Below are positions 50,752-62,499 of a stretch of 64,000 nt of DNA, piece by piece. The notes below the pieces were generated by a model. That model was given only the letters and a program-made list of their open reading frames with translations. It did not search any database and was not told where the DNA came from. Each line of letters starts with the position of its first letter. The first letter of the stretch is position 1. A program made the translations under genes and the position numbers. The stretch lies in assembly GCF_943734655.1 (NCBI RefSeq), contig NC_071353.1:27850001-27914000 (forward strand), given 5' to 3'. This stretch comes from Sabethes cyaneus. Its lineage: Eukaryota; Arthropoda; Insecta; Diptera; Culicidae.

Positions 50752-51880
50752 ATGACGAAAACAGTGAAGCAAATCCGTTCAGAAGTGTGCGCGTTCAAGG
50801 AACGGTACATCGCCGCGTCGAAAACGGACATTGTTTGGCACTTTGTGGACGCCAGATACGCCCGTTCCGGCATCTACAATATCTTGGCACTATTGGACAA
50901 CAATCAGAGCATCGAAAGAAAGCCCGGTTCCGGACGGTAGATGACCCTGAGCGATAAGGAGCTCCAAAGGATGCTGAAGAGGAAGACCGAGGGAAAAGTG
51001 GCTACACGGCCGCGTGCGCTTGGCCGGGAGGTCAGTGCAACCGGCCAAACAGTAAAAAAGCACCTGGTGAACATGGACATACATGTCAGGACGCGGCAGT
51101 CCCGTCCACTGGTCTCGGAGCTGTAGGCAATGACGCAGCGGCAGCGACTGAATAAGATGGTCAAAACGATTTTCCCGGCGAATCGCGACGTGACGGTGGT
51201 GATGGACAACGAGAGTTATTACATCCAGGATGGCAACGACTGGCAAGGCACTTCGAATTTTACTTTCCTCACGTAGGAAGTGAACTTCGAGGTGAAGTTC
51301 ATTCCACACACCAAGTTCCCCAAGAAGGTCTTGAAGGTCTTGAGAAGGTTCTGCTGTGGCTGACAATCAACGAGAAAGGAATGTCAAAGCCGCTTTTTTT
51401 TCGCTCTGGACTGGCCGTGAACGGGGAAGTTTATAGTACGAAGTGCCTGCGTCGTTCATCAAGAAATATCATAAGGGCGAAGACGCGGTGTTCTGGCCGG
51501 ATCTGGCGTCGGCCCACTACTCGGAGCGATCGTTGGAGGAGATGGAGCGGATGAGTATCGAAGTCGGCGAACATGCCTAACGTTCTCCAGCTGCGTCCCA
51601 TCGTGAATTTCTGGGCAAACCTGAAACGTAAGTTCTACTCCAACAATTTTGTCACGAAAACTGAGGAGAAATTGATAAATCAAACGAAGAAAGAACTCAA
51701 AAACATGTCTACACACATGTTTTCGTCCGCCATGGTGAATGTTCCGGTTAACTGCCGGAAGGCCGCTCGCAAGGGCGTAGAATATTTGAGACAAACAAAA
51801 ACAATGAAATGTCAATATCGGGGGGTTCACCAACGTGAACTACCAAAGAAAAAAATTTACAACGGTAGATCTTTTTTCTG
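50752..51880 (+). pseudogene. Tc1/mariner-superfamily transposase pseudogene
   Basis: Pieces: about 50755-50938 (MTKTVKQIRSEVCAFKERYI, QSIERKPGSGR), a stop, 50941-51123 (LSDKELQRMLKRKTEGKVAT), a stop, 51130-51270 (VTVVMDNESYYIQDGNDW with the first Asp), a stop, 51440-51560 (AVFWPDLASAHYSERSLEEM with the second Asp), a shift, 51573-51850 (LRPIVNFWANLKRKFYSNNF, STHMFSSAMVNVPVNCRKAA). The usual LRPIENFW has Val in place of the third catalytic Glu. Terminal inverted repeats were not found. Confidence 0.78.
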
Positions 51881-51890
51881 TCATACTTGA

Positions 51891-54169
51891 AAAAAAAACT
51901 AACCAATAGGTGAAAATGTTATTCTAATGTTTTTTAAATCTCATTTCCCGCCCAATACTTTTAACGTCTTAGATTTCAGTCTCAGAAAATGGTGGCATGC
52001 CGAGGGGTCGATAAATTCGCTATAATACAGCACAAGTTCTCAAAGAATGCCGATCTGAATTGAAAGAAATCACAGTAGCTAACTGGTCAAGCTAAAGCCA
52101 TAATCAAGTTCATAAAAAGATCTGGTCCAAAATCCAAATAGATTCTCATAGCAACTTAGAACTTCAATTGAAGAGAAGAAACAACAGCTAGTTTTGAGAT
52201 ACTAACTTGGCCTGAGTTCAAAGGCTGCAAACATTCCACGATCTGTTAGGATTGTTTACACAAACCCGGAACGACCAGGGGTTTCCGAAGATATGGCCTC
52301 TCTAACCGAAACTGAACCAACTTGTTCGGCAACAAGTGAATCTTGTAGTGTTCAAGCGGTAATCTGCAACTCTTGGTTCCTGTAGCATGGCACTATTCAT
52401 TGCAAAAACCAGTTCTAGCATCAGGCGACCCATCGGCTGCCAATGGCGACTATTGCCTCCTATGAGCGTGAAAAATAAAAATCTTCACAACGCCAAAGCG
52501 GTTGAAGCGCAAAACCAGTCTGACCGGGTGCAAATACTTCTTTCCTGCGACGCAGTAGGGATGAAGTTTGATTGTTTAGTGCACGCTGGTTTCACTTCGG
52601 TTGTAATTAATTGCAGTTACAAATTAATTGATAAGATCTGGAACTGTATACAAACTCCTTATACCGTTTCAACCTTCAATTTTTTTTCTTGTCATGAATT
52701 CGTCAATTAAAAAGCAAATCAAAAAGCCTTTTTATGACCACTACTTGCGTCGGTACAGATTGTTTTGAAGGAAAACATTTACTAAAACACGAAAAACGTG
52801 TAGCTCGCCCGTAGCCGGCAGATCTGCGGTAAAATACGATCGCTTCTGTCCATTTGAGCGCTGCTGCAGCGAAGAAAAGTGATTTATCGAAAGGTTAAAA
52901 ACGATTGCGATTGCAGCACATGGCGCGGCGTTGCATGATCCAAGCCAACGGCCGTGGGATTTATGTGAATTTCGCGGAACGACACACGACGCGGAAACCC
53001 GTTTTGCTCGTCCGAGCGAGAGTGAAAGGTTTTTTTTTGCAAAGCTTCAAGCGACTGACGGGATTCATATTCTATCAAAACTAGAAAATAAAAACCGCTT
53101 CTCTAAAAGTAGAAAACCACCGCATCATCGCGGTTTGAAGCGAGAGACCCCCGGCCAAAGGAAGATGTGCAACAGCTCCATTTTCAGTCGTAAAAGTGAT
53201 CGTTTCTAAAGTCCCACAAACGGATTAACTCGCTTCTGCTCGCTGCCGTTGTTGGTGAGGTCACTCCGTAAAAAGTCAAGGTTGATCTACCTTGCAACGA
53301 TAGAGCGAATAAATACGCAAATAAACGTAGCGCGCCATATTGTCTGCTAGAATTCAGCAGCCGGTGTGTGAGCACTCCTAGCCCAAAACCAGTTCAAATC
53401 CAGTTTGTTCAGTGTGACACATCTGCAATAGCAAAAAAAAAACAATAATTTTGCCATCTCATCGGCACAACAGATCGGCCATTCGTGGTGGCTTTGTTTT
53501 GTTGCTGATTCTATCTGTTGATGAGATGAAATCCTCGTTTCATTATGCAATTCAGAGCTTTTCAACTCCGTCAGTGCTTTTTGTGAAGCGAAGTTTTTAT
53601 TTCATGGTCATACTGCACTGCAGCCCGCCGGGTCCTAAATGGGTAGACTGTAACTGTAGATTACATAATATCGCTTGAAGTACAACTTGTTGGCCGACAG
53701 TTCGACCAATTATTTTGCGATTATCGACAACTGTAATATACCTGAATGGATCCAGTTACAGAATCCAATGAAGGAGACTATGATCAAAATTTGCTAGATT
53801 AAAACGTGGTGCTTTTCTTTTCATCGTTCAAGAACAGCCTTCATTTTCTTGGTATGAGCGTGGAATTTTAAAATTTGCTCTTCAGTTATCAAAATGGTGT
53901 CCTACCAAGAGTAGCATCGCGTCACCTTGCTTTTACTTGCGTATAACGAAAGCCCAAACTATTCGCATGACGAGTCAAAGTGGCCCAATTAACCGTGACT
54001 AATGGAGTAAAAAATTTTAGGGAACGTTTGTCGATAGGCATAAAACCTAAATCAGGGATAAATTGAAAACTGCAGTGATGATAAAAGGAGTAGCCAGAGC
54101 TTTCGAGCGAAACCCCAACCTCTCTGTTCGAGATGCCCGAGATAGGAAGTTCGTAATTCTATAGGGTAT
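51891..54169. other. No gene recognised
   Basis: Mixed unique sequence with short, domain-less open frames on both strands. A GC-richer part at about 52800-53400 looks like promoter or 5'-leader DNA, but no gene can be attached to it. Confidence 0.4.
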
Positions 54170-54177
54170 GGCGACAG

Positions 54178-54461
54178 CAGGGTTGCCACATGCACAGATT
54201 ATTCTGTGTTTAACAGATATTTGAAAGAAATCGCCTGTACAGAATCTGTATGCATAGAATACAGATTTTCGCCAAATTACACAGATTAAACAGATTTTTG
54301 AGCTTTTACATGAGAGACGGAAATAGTCAGCAAAATGACTCTCTATCTCTTTCACTCTCATTGTTTTGCATTGGACAAATTTTTGCACAGATATTTTTCC
54401 TCGCCGTACAGATTGTCAGATTTTTCCAACGAAAAACACAGAATTATATGTGGCATCCCTG
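54178..54461. mobile_element. hAT-like MITE (284 bp)
   Basis: The termini are CAGGGTTGCCACAT (left) and the complement of CAGGGATGCCACAT (right), with 'ttctgtgttt' conserved in both arms. The 8-bp direct repeat GGCGACAG flanks it exactly (54170-54177, 54462-54469). The interior is built of 'acagatt'/'cagattt' repeats. No ORF. Confidence 0.88.
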
Positions 54462-54718
54462 GGCGACAGGCATTTCAAGCATATGATACTGTCCAAGTGT
54501 GCAAAGAATTATCTGCTTTGGCTATCTGTACCTATGCCGGGACTATCAACCAGGAAATTTACGTATGTTGTTTTCCTGAAGCAACACGATTGTTCCGTGT
54601 TGTTTTGACCGACAAAGGTAGAATCAAAAAACGGTTGGAAACGAGAAGAAGTTCAAATCGCTTCGCAATATCTGCATCTTCACATATACCTGGTGTATCA
54701 ATGTGTTTACGCCATACT

Positions 54719-55400
54719 TTTTTGACGTAGGACTACGTCTTACGGCAAGTTTTGAGATAAGGTGTCATTCCAAAAAATCGAAAAATGCGAGCGTCACGAA
54801 AAATGAAAGGTTTTGAGCGCTAATAGCTCAGCGGTTTTCCGATCGATTTTCAATATTCTAACACCAATCGATCGGAAAATCTTCTAGGAATTGACCCAAA
54901 TGAAGAAAAGTATGGATTCTTGATGTTGAATTATTGAAAAATTGAAAATAATGAACCTATGTTTTACCAGAATTCTCGCTTCATGATTGGTTGGAAGATT
55001 CTTTACGATGATCTAAACCTATACCAATTTGACATCTGTGCTTGGGAAGTAAGCCAAAATAAGTGACGAAGTCTCCTCACTTCAACAAGATTTCTTATCA
55101 CCGCGGTTAAACCTAGACCATTTTGATGTCCTTGCTTGGGAAGTACGCCAGAAAGAGTGTTAAAGCTCCCTTGTGCCAACAGATTTCTTACGAACGCGAT
55201 TAAACCTAGTCCAATTTGATGTCTGTGTTAGGGAAGTATGCCAGAAAAAATGACACAAGCTCGACGTCTCAACAGATTGCAAATTATTTACTGCGAGACA
55301 TAGAAGTGCGAGAGATTAGAAGTGTAGTGAAAAGGTGTGCTGTTGATAAAATAGGATTGAATTGCTAAAATCTTTTCAACGAGGGGAACCATGGGTAATA
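54719..55400. repeat. Repeat end with three 93-bp tandem units
   Basis: Starts 'gacgtaggactacgtcttac' and 'ggtgtcattcc', then 'gcgctaatagctcagcggtt'. This order also appears inverted at 62500-62615. From 54995 to 55272 there are three tandem units of 92-93 bp, each with 'aaacctag.ccaatttgat' and 'gggaagta.gccaga'. Class unknown. Confidence 0.65.
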
Positions 55401-55510
55401 AAAACAATCTTTAATTTCAGTAAGGTAGCAGGAAAGCAATAGTTTGTGTTCTTGATTTTGTTAAGTGGTTTTCAAATGCACAATCTTTTGAGAATTGAAC
55501 GTATGCAATG

Positions 55511-55697
55511 TTACTACTTTGATAATTGTTACATACAACGCATGTAGCATGTTTATATGTTGCATATAGCATGTATACATGAAGAATCGAATGATTACAA
55601 GCATGAATACATGCTACTATCACTACAAAAAGACTTACGTAGTCCTGCGTCACTTATATATGCGGTCGTGTCTTGTACACAATCCCTCTGATTTTTT
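55511..55697. repeat. Dispersed repeat family R1w, copy 2
   Basis: Collinear with 298-452 (see there). This copy has an extra 'tatgttgcatatagcatg' duplication and 'gacttacgtagtcctgcgtc'. Confidence 0.7.
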
Positions 55698-56206
55698 TAA
55701 TTTGCTGCCAAGAATTGGTCGCGGAATCTTACACTCCAAAACACGGTCACATCGGTCACTCTCCTTCAACGTCTACGCTTCCTGGCTGAAGAGTACGTTC
55801 GAATGAAAAGACGTCTTATAGAGTGCAAATTTGGTACGAACTTGCCCTCTATGGGAATTTAGCGGGATTCGCAATCCATAGTAAGCTCTATTTGGATCCG
55901 TCTTTTTGAATCACGACTTACATCCTTTCAGCGAGCTAGAAAACATTTCGCAATGCTACGCTCAAACAATTGAAATATTTTAGGCATTTTTGAAATAATA
56001 CGTGCATAAAAAGCGTTACCAATCATACGAAAAACTGAAAAGCTGGCAACATGGTCAAGCTTTATTACACACTGTGAATAAATATTAATGGTGGAGTTTA
56101 ATTTGGAAAAAGTTTTTTCCTTTCTTTAATTTCAGAAAGGTTAATTTTCATACACCATCATACAGTTAGCAGAGAACTACGTTAGGCGACTTCTTGTGAT
56201 AAAGCC
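55698..56206. other. No feature recognised
   Basis: AT-rich DNA between a dispersed repeat and the TTAA element, with short open frames only. Confidence 0.4.
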
Positions 56207-56210
56207 TTAA

Positions 56211-57430
56211 CCGTTATGTGTGCGACAGGGTACCCGGGTACCTTTTCAGTTTTAAAATAGTTATAACTCATTCAATTTAAAACATACGTCATTGAAATTT
56301 TGCAACATCGTAAAACTCGTTGATCTTAAGTAATTGAGGTTTTTTTGGTGCATATCCATAAAGGGGTTTAGCAATGAGAGTCACTTGAATTTTTTTATTA
56401 CGTAGGAGGGCGACAAGGGTACCCGGGTACCCATGATTTGCAATGCTCATAACTTTGGGTATCTTGAACCGATTTGGCTGAAACCAGTGGCATTTGATTC
56501 GTACATTTATCTAGTTTTGATTAGATAAAGCATTTGGCCATCAAATGACATGTAGTTCCCGGGAATCGGTAATTCCGGAGCAACGTCCGGTAAAACGTGG
56601 AAAGCCGCTTGTTTTGAAAGAATATCAGCCTTCAGTAAAGCTATTAGTTTTGAGCTTGACATTGTGGACCCTTTTTTCATCTTATTATATAAATTGGTGA
56701 CTTTAGATCGCATTGGCCATTCCAGAATTGGGTCCCTGTAGGATTACAGATGGCCAGTTGGGTGCCTAATCCAATATTAGAATTGGTTTAGCGGATCTTT
56801 TAGATGTTTTGAACGGATATGGCCAGTTTAGTACTGATTAATAATTTCGGAACTGGTACCAAATGTATAACGGATGGTTCTACGTTTTGAACGGTTCTGA
56901 TAATGCTAAGCATTATCTTGAATCCTGCGGTATCATCTGTGACCCCGTAGAAACCATTTTCGGAATAACCAATCAAAATACAACGAAATGTAAAAAATAT
57001 CACCTACTGAACTAATTCCAAGAACTTTGATACCCATATTGCTAGGTTTTACCTCCAATCCTAGACTGGCCACCCATGACCTCACAGGAACCTACTCCGG
57101 AATGACCAATCTGATTCATCTCATTATATGAAATAGTACATTGTACGAATCTTTAGAGTTTTTATATCCGCATGACTGATTTTGCTGCAATACAATCATT
57201 TCTCTTCCTCACAGCGGACACTCTGTCGGAATTCCGGATTTTCGGGCTCCGTATGTCTTTTAGTGGCCAAATGGCCAAATGATTCAAAACTAGATAAATA
57301 AACGATTCAAATGACACCTATTTCGTCGAAATCGGTTTAAAATTGTTGATGTTATAACAATATCAATTTTGGGTACCCGGGTACCCTTGTCGCCCTGCTA
57401 AAGGTGTTTTTTTTGTCGCACACATAACGG
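56211..57430. mobile_element. TTAA-flanked element (1220 bp), possibly piggyBac-related
   Basis: Perfect 17-bp terminal inverted repeats CCGTTATGTGTGCGACA, flanked on both sides by TTAA (56207-56210 and 57431-57434). TTAA is the piggyBac target. Three copies of the palindrome GGTACCCGGGTACC lie inside, two near the left end and one near the right, with a 'cgaca.gggtac' extension. No transposase is encoded, so it would be non-autonomous. Confidence 0.82.
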
Positions 57431-57434
57431 TTAA

Positions 57435-57717
57435 ATATGACAACAACAAAGTATACAGCCCTAAGAGTTTGTACAAGGGCCCTAAGAGGATGACGTAGCA
57501 CTATGGCGTTTAATACTCGTTACATTGATAACATGTTTTACTCGATGAAGTATTACTTTATGTCAGACTAGTTAAGCCCGAATCTTACGATCCGGAAAGC
57601 AGAGCCGGCGTTTTGGCCGACAAACCCGTGCGGTGAAACGGAGAATCGCGTTTCAGGGGGCCACGCGCTTGGCGATACCTAGAGAAAAATATTGAAATTC
57701 TAGTAGACTATTACTCT
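57435..57717. other. No feature recognised
   Basis: About 280 bp between the TTAA element and a small foldback. Nothing recognised. Confidence 0.4.
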
Positions 57718-57821
57718 CAAGTAACAATTTGGGTTTTATTACACTCTTGTGATGGCATCTAAGACCAAAATTGGCTTTTAAAACCACCATAAGAGTACAA
57801 TAAAACTCTCATTGTTGCTTG
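57718..57821. mobile_element. Very small foldback MITE (104 bp)
   Basis: Left arm 'caagtaacaatttgggtttt', 'attacactctt'. The right arm is the complement of 'caagcaacaatgagagtttt', 'attgtactctt'. The arms are about 32 bp with a 38-bp loop. No clear TSD. Confidence 0.6.
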
Positions 57822-57943
57822 GGCTGGCTGGTTACAATACAACTGGCTGTTCATAAATATTTGCCTTGATTTCCATTGTTTCCTTTTAACTTTTTTTTTA
57901 AATGTAAAGTGTTACGAAAAAATCGATTAGGTCTCACTGCTAT

Positions 57944-59285
57944 GGAATGTATCGTTACATAATGTGCCGAACGACTCGGCTCTGCTTGCACGCCGATTGT
58001 TCACGGAGGCTTCAATCAAATGGGCACTTAGCTCTTTTGAACCATTGAAATCAACAGATCTGGGTGGTATTCTATCCGTTTTCTTACAGAACATGGACAG
58101 CGTTATAATGTCCGAGCTTATCAACATTTTTAGAGCAAGTTTCAGTTTGGGACGTATCCCAGAGAATTGGCAGATAAATACCTAAAGGCATATCTTAGGC
58201 AGATGATAAAGAGAAAACTATACAAAAGGGTTTCAGACCAATAAGTCTGACGCTCTCAAATTAATAAGAAAACAAATCACGGCTACCTATATTCGCAATA
58301 AGTTTTTAAAGAACTCTTCGGTGCATGAAAATCAACATACATATCAACACGGGAAATCCACGGTAACCACACTGCGTAATGACGTTAATTGAGAAATCGC
58401 ACTTTGTGCTTTCCTTCATACTGAAGGCGCTCTAGGTAACGCTTTCTTTGCTTCAATTTTCACGACTGCGTTTCAAAGCGGCATCAACTACAATAAGCTA
58501 GATTCAAGCAATGCTTTCAAGCATAGAAATCACAGCACTATTGGGTGATACATCGGTCACGTTTTCGGCGATGAAAGGAAGTCCACAATGAGCTTTCTCA
58601 ACCTTGCTTTGGTCACTGGTGGCCGACAAGCTAGCGAAGCTTAAACCGAGGACGTAGTACTTATCGTCAGAGAAAAGCTTGACGCATTGGAGCTGGGAGC
58701 CAGGAACACCACCATGTCATAATGTTTACAAGATGGGCTTATTGATCCTGTGCTGATTGGTGGCAGACTGAACTTCAGTAATGAAATCAATCACCTCGTA
58801 ATAATTCTGGATAAAAAACTAACTTTAGCTGCCCACCTAGATTATGCTGTTAAGAAAGCATCTCAGTGGAATCAAATACAGGGTTGTAGACCAATAGTTA
58901 AACAGTGAGCTACGCACGATCATGGAACTTCTAATTGGTGTGTCTCGCTCTTAATCACTTAAAGAATATCGGATGACAACGACACCTTGTAACTTTGAAC
59001 TTGAAAGTTCCGCGCATCTGTTTTGCAATTGCGAGGCTCTTACTTTATCAACCATTCCGAACGTAGAACCCATAACCCAAGAGGTCATTGATTTTATTAA
59101 CCATGAGTACAAAATTGGGTCACAGGATTACAGCTATCTACCTTAACTTCCTCAATAGGTATGAGCAGTCCGTAAACTGTGTGTAGCAGTCGCTTGTATA
59201 GCCTGCCCCAAAAAACGATCATTAAGGCTGTCACAGTGGTTTGTTAACCCAATGCCCTTCTGGAATACAATAAAGAATCTTATTG
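57944..59285 (+). pseudogene. LOA/R1-group non-LTR retrotransposon relic
   Basis: RT start: ASIKWALSSFEPLKSTDLGG, then IINIFRASFSLGRIPENW-like text, then FRPISLT near 58240. Further on, degraded frames give HTYQHGKSTVTTL (58330-58375), GALGNAFFASIFTTAFQSG (58430-58490), the stretch before ADKLA, LVIILDKKLTLAAHLDYAVK (58795-58855) and a C-terminal segment with CNFELESSAHLFCNCEAL (59000-59040). The order is that of an LOA- or R1-like ORF2 from RT to the Cys-rich end. The tail has 'aataaagaatctt' near 59270. Full of stops. Confidence 0.7.
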
Positions 59286-59464
59286 CTTAATCTGCACAGG
59301 GCCTCGCGCATTATTATGCCGGCTCTGCCGGAAAATATAAATGTATGTCAAGAAAACTGCGAAAACATTCCATTTGCCAGTGTTTGGGAATATGTTTGAC
59401 CTTTGTATTAGTTATTTGAGCTTCATATTAAATTTATTTTCATCACTGCATGCGAAGATTTACG

Positions 59465-60235
59465 TTAAATCGAGTAGTCCTGGCGTGGAGCCGTTTCGAA
59501 TAGTTGAATCGGGCAGTTGAGTCGAGCAGTCAAGTCGAGCAGTCGAGTCGAGTAGTTCAGTCGAGTAGTCGGCTCGAGCAGTTGAATCGAGTAGTTGAGT
59601 CGAGCAGTTGAATCGAGTAGTTAAGTCGGGTAATTCAGTCGTGCAGTTGAATCAAGTCAAACTGTCAAGTCGAGCAGTTAAATCGAGTAGACTAGTCGAA
59701 CAGCCGGTCGAGTAGTAAGTCGAGCAACCGATTTGAACAGTCGAATCGAAAGGCAGTTGAGTCAAACAGTTAGTTCGACTAGTTCACTCGAGCAGTTTTG
59801 TCAAGCAATCAAGTAGAGCAGTTAAATCGAGCAGTTCAGTTAAGCAATCGAATAGAGCAGTTGAATCGTCTAGTCCAGTCGAGCAGTTGAATCGACTCCA
59901 GCAGGTAAATCGAACATTTTAGTCAAGCAGTCTAGTCGAGCAATTAGGGGTAACAGTAGGGTAGAGTGGTTAGGTCGAGTAGTAAAATCAAGCTGTTCAG
60001 TTGGGCAGTCCAGTCGAGCAGCTAAATCGAGTAACTTAGTCGACCAGTTGAGTCGATCATTCGGATCGAGTAGTAAGTTAAGCAGTTGAGTCGAGTAGTT
60101 CAGTCGAGCAGTTAAATCCAGCTGTTTACTCAAGTAGAAAAGTCGATCCTCCAATCGAGCAGTCTAGTTGACCGGTCTAGTCGTCGTTTGAGCAATCGAG
60201 CAGCCCAGCAGTCCAGCAGTCGACCAGCGAGGTGA
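59465..60235. repeat. 10-mer minisatellite (GTCGAGCAGT-type)
   Basis: About 770 bp of degenerate 10-bp units such as GTCGAGCAGT and TGAATCGAGT. Same unit length as the array at 11870 but unrelated in sequence. Minus-strand frames through it are artefacts. Confidence 0.93.
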
Positions 60236-60580
60236 CTGAGAATAGAACACATTGCTACGAATGCATGTCTTGTCAAGGGCATGGTTTTAGTTACCGATAA
60301 GCCTTTTATGTCGTCTTGTCAGAGACCTGGTTTTGGCTACAGGCAAGCATAGATAGATAGATCATTAGATCAAAGACTAATGCAAATTGCATTTCTTGCA
60401 TATGTATGTATATGAGTAAAGCTTGCTTCATTTAGAATTGGTAGAAACTTTTGCTCATATTGTGGCGCTCTTAGTGAACGGATTTGGAAGTTCTTGGCGC
60501 CTACGAGTCGGAAATTTTGTTAGCTTCATCTATGTATTTTTGACATTCCGCAAAACGAGTGTATTTTGTAAACAAACATC
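60236..60580. other. No feature recognised; probable 5' flank of a transposase relic
   Basis: Contains a short 'tagatagatagat' run near 60350. I looked for terminal inverted repeats matching sequence after 61270 and did not find a clear pair. Confidence 0.35.
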
Positions 60581-61268
60581 ATGGAAACCGAAAGAAGGGA
60601 ATAAATGGAGCAGTCATTTGGAAAGTCCATTGTGATCTGCATCTAGGCTAGCTAAACAGCTGAAATAGCCCAGAAATACCGTATGGTGCGTTATCAAACG
60701 GTATAAGGAAACATTGACGACGATTCGCAAGCGTCAAGCTAATCATCGGAGTCGACCGGAAACTGCGTGGTAAGATTTTGGAGACCATCAAGAGGAATTC
60801 CAATCTGTCGGACCGTGATTTGGCCAGAAAATTCGGTGCTGCCCATAGTACCGTGAAGAGAATTCGACTCCGGGAAGGAATTAAGTCGTATCGAGCTAGC
60901 AAACAGCCGAACAGAATAGTGTGCCCAAAATCCGTGCTCGAAAGCTATACGACTGGGTGCTAACCAAGTTCGACGGGTTTCTTCTGTACCAAAAGAAATG
61001 TCCCCAAAAACGAATTTTGCCGCTCATTCGATCCCCCCACCATCCCGTGATGTTTTGGCCAGATTTGGTAAGCTATCATTACAGCAAAGTCGTTCAAGAA
61101 TGGTATGCAGAGAAATGGGTCCAGTTTGTTCCGAAAGACCTTAACCCACCCAATTACCTTCAGTTCCGCCCTATTGAGAAATACTGGGCAATCATGAAGA
61201 GGAGACTCAAGGCCAAGGGAAAAGTTGTCAAAGACATCAATCAGATGAAGACCTACCTGGTGGAATAA
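60581..61268 (+). pseudogene. DD37E-type transposase with internal deletion
   Basis: Starts METERREK at 60581 and, with frameshifts, continues SASRLAKQL, NTVWCVIKRYKETLTTIRKR, then 60778-60940 (TIKRNSNLSDRDLARKFGAA, HSTVKRIRLREGIKSYRASK) and 60921-61268 (KIRARKLYDWVLTKFDGFLL, then directly QKRILPLIRSPHHPVMFWPD, FVPKDLNPPNYLQFRPIEKY, WAIMKRRLKAKGKVV). The segment that should hold the first catalytic Asp, between DGFLL and QKRILPL, is missing (roughly 70 residues judged from the relative at 34988). The second Asp and the third Glu remain. Confidence 0.82.
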
Positions 61269-62499
61269 GATAGCAAAACGATGGACGAAGAAAGTGTGCG
61301 TAATGAGCCATATTACAGTAAAAGTTCGAGAATTTCTTCGAAACCGTGACGAATAATTTTATTCGTATTTTTTCTTTAAAGTATGAAGAAAATGCAACAT
61401 TTGTGTAAGAAAAGATCTTGAATTCAATAATAAATAACTGAAATACACGCAATTGTTTTTGTTCCAATACTATATGAAACAAACTTTATCTGGTAGGTAT
61501 CATTGTTTTCCGTTTGGATCACTACAACAGTGAACAAGTGCGCTACGGATAGCGCGCGTGACATTCAGACCTTCGTTTGTTTCTTGTTGCTGAGTGAATT
61601 AGCCAAAATGTTGTCCCAGAAGGCACATAACCAATTATCAAGGCCTCCGAGCTCCAAGTAATGTTTCAGGCCAAATCTGAATATCATTCATCAATCGGCA
61701 TTTTTTAAGGTCGCCAAGTAATAACTGCAAATAAAACTGAATTTTCTTGAATTGACTGATTGGCAATGATTTCGCAGTTTTTGCATGACTTGTAGCACTA
61801 GTCAACTTCAAGTATCTGGCTTGAAACTGATATGCAGTTGACGGCGTTAGCTTACTTAAGGAGATTGTTGCTTACAATTCCGATTAAACCGAAAAAATCT
61901 ATTTCTGGGTTCTATTCTATTAACTATTCTGGGTTATCACTTACAACACTGATCCGCATTCGTCAATTTCCACGAAATTGTTGATAGCACCATTCATTGT
62001 GATAGATTGATTTGAAGATTAATTATTTTACAACTTAAAACTAACATGTGGACAGCCAGTTAAAATATCAATTAGCTAACGTCCTCTGCATCTTTTTTTT
62101 CTGTTAGGGGGGACTTGGACTACTTTGTCCATTGAATTGAACTTTTGTAGTATAACCTCGGAATGTCTGCATCTTACTAGTCCCTTTCGATAATCTACTT
62201 TACTATTTGCAAACTTGACAGAAATACCATCGAAACTATGTAAAGAATTGCAAGCAATTAACTGACACACAGCAGTAAATGAAACACTCAAAAACTATTC
62301 CCGAATAGGGAGGGCAGTCGCTGATTTTCCTCTCTTTGAAAATTGCTGCGTCACGTAACATGCACAAATTCTCTTCAACCCTGTTTCCTTTCAAGACGAC
62401 AGTTCCGAACAAATTCTTGCAGTATATACAGTATAGTGTTCACTTTCAGGACTGCGAATTGTATTAGGTTTATCGCGCTCCTTTTTTTAAAAAACCATG
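61269..62499. other. No gene recognised
   Basis: AT-rich DNA after the transposase relic. The part from about 62100 may belong to the repeat ending at 62615. Open frames are short and without domains. Confidence 0.35.
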
